From positions 1 to 39,521 of the IMG/VR virus record IMGVR_UViG_3300021090_000062: 39,521 nt of DNA. One strand, 5' to 3'. The notes beneath the pieces are model-generated. The model searched no databases. It saw only the letters and a program-made list of their open reading frames with translations, and had not been told where the DNA came from. Below, one piece after another: positions 38,195-39,521 of this stretch (position 1 is its first letter; the number at the start of each line of letters is the position of its first letter). Source of the stretch: a virus. Both the position numbers and the translations under genes were made by a program.

Positions 38195-38296
38195 CTCCCC
38201 TACCCCAGCATGTCTATGTCCAAAATCATGCCATGAGCGAGTGGGAATTCCTCATACTCATGGCTCCTCATGCCCAAAATGCAGTGGGGGAGGGAG
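38195..38296 (-). other. Structured intergenic region, possible RNA element
   Basis: In a 173-base gap without a gene, 38195-38211 pairs imperfectly with 38279-38296 (CTCCC/GGGAG, CCCC/GGGG and GCAT/ATGC blocks), enclosing a perfect 8-bp stem, 38230-38237 with 38257-38264. Near-direct copies of ATGYCCAAAATSATG-like sequence occur at 38216 and 38270 on both sides of the inner stem, giving a symmetric cruciform. Confidence 0.5.
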
Positions 38297-38327
38297 AATT
38301 TTGTCGTTTTTGTACAAACGGCTAGCG

Positions 38328-38618
38328 TTAGCGGCGACGTTTCCGCGGCTTCTTCGCTCGCAAATCAAGACCGCCTTTTTGAATATGTTCCTGCATTTCG
38401 AGAGAATATCCCTTGAGAGACGCAGGCTTGAACCATTCAAATTGTGCTGGCAATTCTTGAGGAACACTGTAGAACGATGAATACATCATGCCTTTACAGC
38501 CTTTTGTTGCTTTGCAAAATATCATAAAAGGCGTAGTTCCGTTGTCAACATTCACCGTAATTACACCCTTGCCGCACGTCTGACAAACATACCTGTTTTT
38601 CATTCCTGATATTTCCAT
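38328..38618 (-). CDS. Small zinc-finger-like protein, 96 aa
   Basis: AGGAG upstream of the ATG. YVCQTCGKGVITVNVDNG followed by FCKATKGCKGMMYSS gives two Cys pairs in the order of a zinc ribbon. The C-terminus is a basic Lys/Arg tail (RAKKPRKRRR) suited to nucleic-acid binding. Likely a small regulatory DNA- or RNA-binding protein; no specific family is recognised. Confidence 0.7.
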   Translation of the reverse strand: MEISGMKNRYVCQTCGKGVITVNVDNGTTPFMIFCKATKGCKGMMYSSFYSVPQELPAQFEWFKPASLKGYSLEMQEHIQKGGLDLRAKKPRKRRR

Positions 38619-38630
38619 TCATTCTCCTTT

Positions 38631-38750
38631 TTAGTAAACAAGCCACATAACTGGCGCATAGTAGTTAGCCAACATAATGAGTGCCCATGCAAGCATGCCC
38701 GCCATTACCAACCCGAACATCACCCAAAATATAGTTTCAAATTTAGTCAT
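38631..38750 (-). CDS. Small membrane protein, 39 aa
   Basis: AAGGA precedes the ATG, which overlaps the previous gene by 8 bases. One long hydrophobic helix (FWVMFGLVMAGMLAWALIML). Function unknown; lies in a pair with another single-helix protein. Confidence 0.6.
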   Translation of the reverse strand: MTKFETIFWVMFGLVMAGMLAWALIMLANYYAPVMWLVY

Positions 38751-38868
38751 CGTTATCCTTCCAGTCATCTCTTATTGCATCCATCCACATTGACCACCCC
38801 ACCCAACCAAGCAGAAAAATTACCACCACGCCAAAAGCTATATCAAGCAAAATGTCATTCATATCCAT
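38743..38868 (-). CDS. Small membrane protein, 41 aa
   Basis: GAGG lies just before the ATG. One hydrophobic helix (IAFGVVVIFLLGWVGWSMW) and an acidic C-terminal tail (DDWKDNDD). Overlaps the next small membrane protein gene by 8 bases; the two may form one complex. Function unknown. Confidence 0.6.
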   Translation of the reverse strand: MDMNDILLDIAFGVVVIFLLGWVGWSMWMDAIRDDWKDNDD

Positions 38869-38886
38869 TACCTCATTATATTTTTG

Positions 38887-39186
38887 TCATTTTATTTCTT
38901 TGAAAGGTGATTTTAGATAATAGGCCAGCCAACCGGGAGTCCCAATTTTCGGAATAACAACCTTTACAACATGTTTTGAAATATGTCTTTTACACGTTGT
39001 ACAGACTTCGTTTATTCCTAATTGTCTCTGTACCCTCAATCCCGGAATGTGTTTTGGATCTTCGAGCCGCCTTGCCTCTGGTTTCGATATTCCTAAAGCT
39101 TTTGCAATCCATGAAAACGACTTTTGAGATTTGCCAGTTTTACGCCATTTCCGCACAAGAAGATACGTTTGCCTTAGTGTCATCAT
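38887..39186 (-). CDS. Helix-turn-helix/zinc-type small protein, 99 aa
   Basis: ATGATG at 39186; a TTG at 39243 would lengthen it by 19 residues. SWIAKALGISKPEARRLEDP resembles a helix-turn-helix, and CTTCKRHISKH supplies Cys and His residues as in a small zinc site. Probably a regulatory protein. Ends 15 bases before the start of a small membrane protein gene. Confidence 0.6.
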   Translation of the reverse strand: MMTLRQTYLLVRKWRKTGKSQKSFSWIAKALGISKPEARRLEDPKHIPGLRVQRQLGINEVCTTCKRHISKHVVKVVIPKIGTPGWLAYYLKSPFKEIK

Positions 39187-39279
39187 TGCGCCCAACCAAT
39201 ATGCCGTACATTGTTGGTACGGGACATAATTTTGGATTTGCAAAATTGCATCCGGAATCCGTTTTTCGTTTTTGGAGAA

Positions 39280-39521
39280 TTAATCATTTTCTGCCTCATT
39301 TTCAAACTTATATGCCGCCGGCAATGTGTGACTATTTAGCCACTCAATAAATATGCTTTCACCCTCTGCGGTTAGCATCAGTGCCCCACGTCCGGATGAG
39401 TGTTGTGCCAAGCGGTTACTCAGTAGCCAATTGCGTACCGGGGTAAATTCATCACGTGTAAATACTGATTCGGCGCCCTCCCATTGGTTAATCCCTAATG
39501 TTTTGCCTTCGGTCAAAACGC
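39280..39521 (-). CDS. C-terminal part of the junction-spanning lipoprotein/winged-helix protein
   Basis: The frame enters through the terminal repeat. It repeats the residues ending in NRLAQHS and then continues with SGRGALMLTAEGESIFIEWL to a stop at 39280. The GALMLTAEG segment resembles the wing of a winged-helix fold, following the helices encoded in the repeat. This is the natural end of the gene that begins at 947. It lies 36 bp downstream of a zinc-binding/HTH-like gene on the same strand. Confidence 0.8.
   Translation of the reverse strand, partial: VLTEGKTLGINQWEGAESVFTRDEFTPVRNWLLSNRLAQHSSGRGALMLTAEGESIFIEWLNSHTLPAAYKFENEAEND
39396..39521. repeat. Terminal direct repeat, right copy
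   Basis: Exact copy of bases 8-133. The sequence upstream of this copy (39389-39395) differs from bases 1-7, and it is this right-hand version that keeps the lipoprotein gene open. Confidence 0.93.

Noticed and set aside
1-39521. CRISPR array
   Set aside because: The dispersed 9-mer has irregular spacing of hundreds to thousands of bases and no repeat-spacer layout; no other regular repeat array was seen.

Overview
The window is an essentially complete genome of a temperate, siphovirus-like tailed phage (about 39.4 kb). Bases 8-133 recur exactly at 39396-39521, and one reading frame that is cut short at the left edge continues through the right-hand copy to a natural stop. The contig therefore closes into a circle of about 39,388 bp, and bases 1-7 look like assembly noise. 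The host is probably a member of the Chloroflexota, perhaps Anaerolineae. This is an inference from the Thr/Ala/Gln-rich lipoprotein at 6-947; the sequence itself names no host.

Nearly everything is read leftward (minus strand), usually with ATGA or TAATG start/stop overlaps. The genetic switch is at 13646-13793: a rightward helix-turn-helix repressor faces a strong leftward early promoter, with three 16-bp operators. Leftward from the switch come a ribbon-helix-helix protein, many small early proteins, a recombination set (possible ssDNA-binding protein, ERCC4 nuclease, RecT-like annealing protein, coiled-coil partner), a ~690-nt structured GC-rich non-coding stretch, a J-domain protein, DUF4326 and vWA proteins, a ParB/MT-A70 adenine methyltransferase with a nuclease-like partner, an SF3 helicase, a prim-pol/CHC2 primase and a membrane lipoprotein. 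Across the circle junction follow small membrane proteins, an HD-GYP phosphodiesterase, spanin/holin-like proteins, terminase, portal, minor head protein, scaffold, capsid, connector proteins, tail chaperones, tape measure and distal tail proteins. An HNH gene sits in reverse orientation in the tail region. The tyrosine integrase (rightward), a 3' tRNA-Arg-like attP segment and a divergent two-gene module with its own promoter and palindromic operator lie between the tail genes and the switch.

Signals not explained by genes: (1) a near-palindromic 9-mer, TACT[C/G]AGTA, occurs 27 times where under one is expected, in all coding frames and both orientations; (2) the 7738-8425 region has many perfect and long-range stems and looks like a large ornate phage RNA; (3) two compact promoter-hairpin-terminator units (about 5721-5831 and 29069-29189) look like small RNAs, the first with crossing 19-bp and 15-bp stems; (4) further structured stretches lie at 2555-2708, 10655-10738 and 38195-38296. 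No endolysin was recognised.
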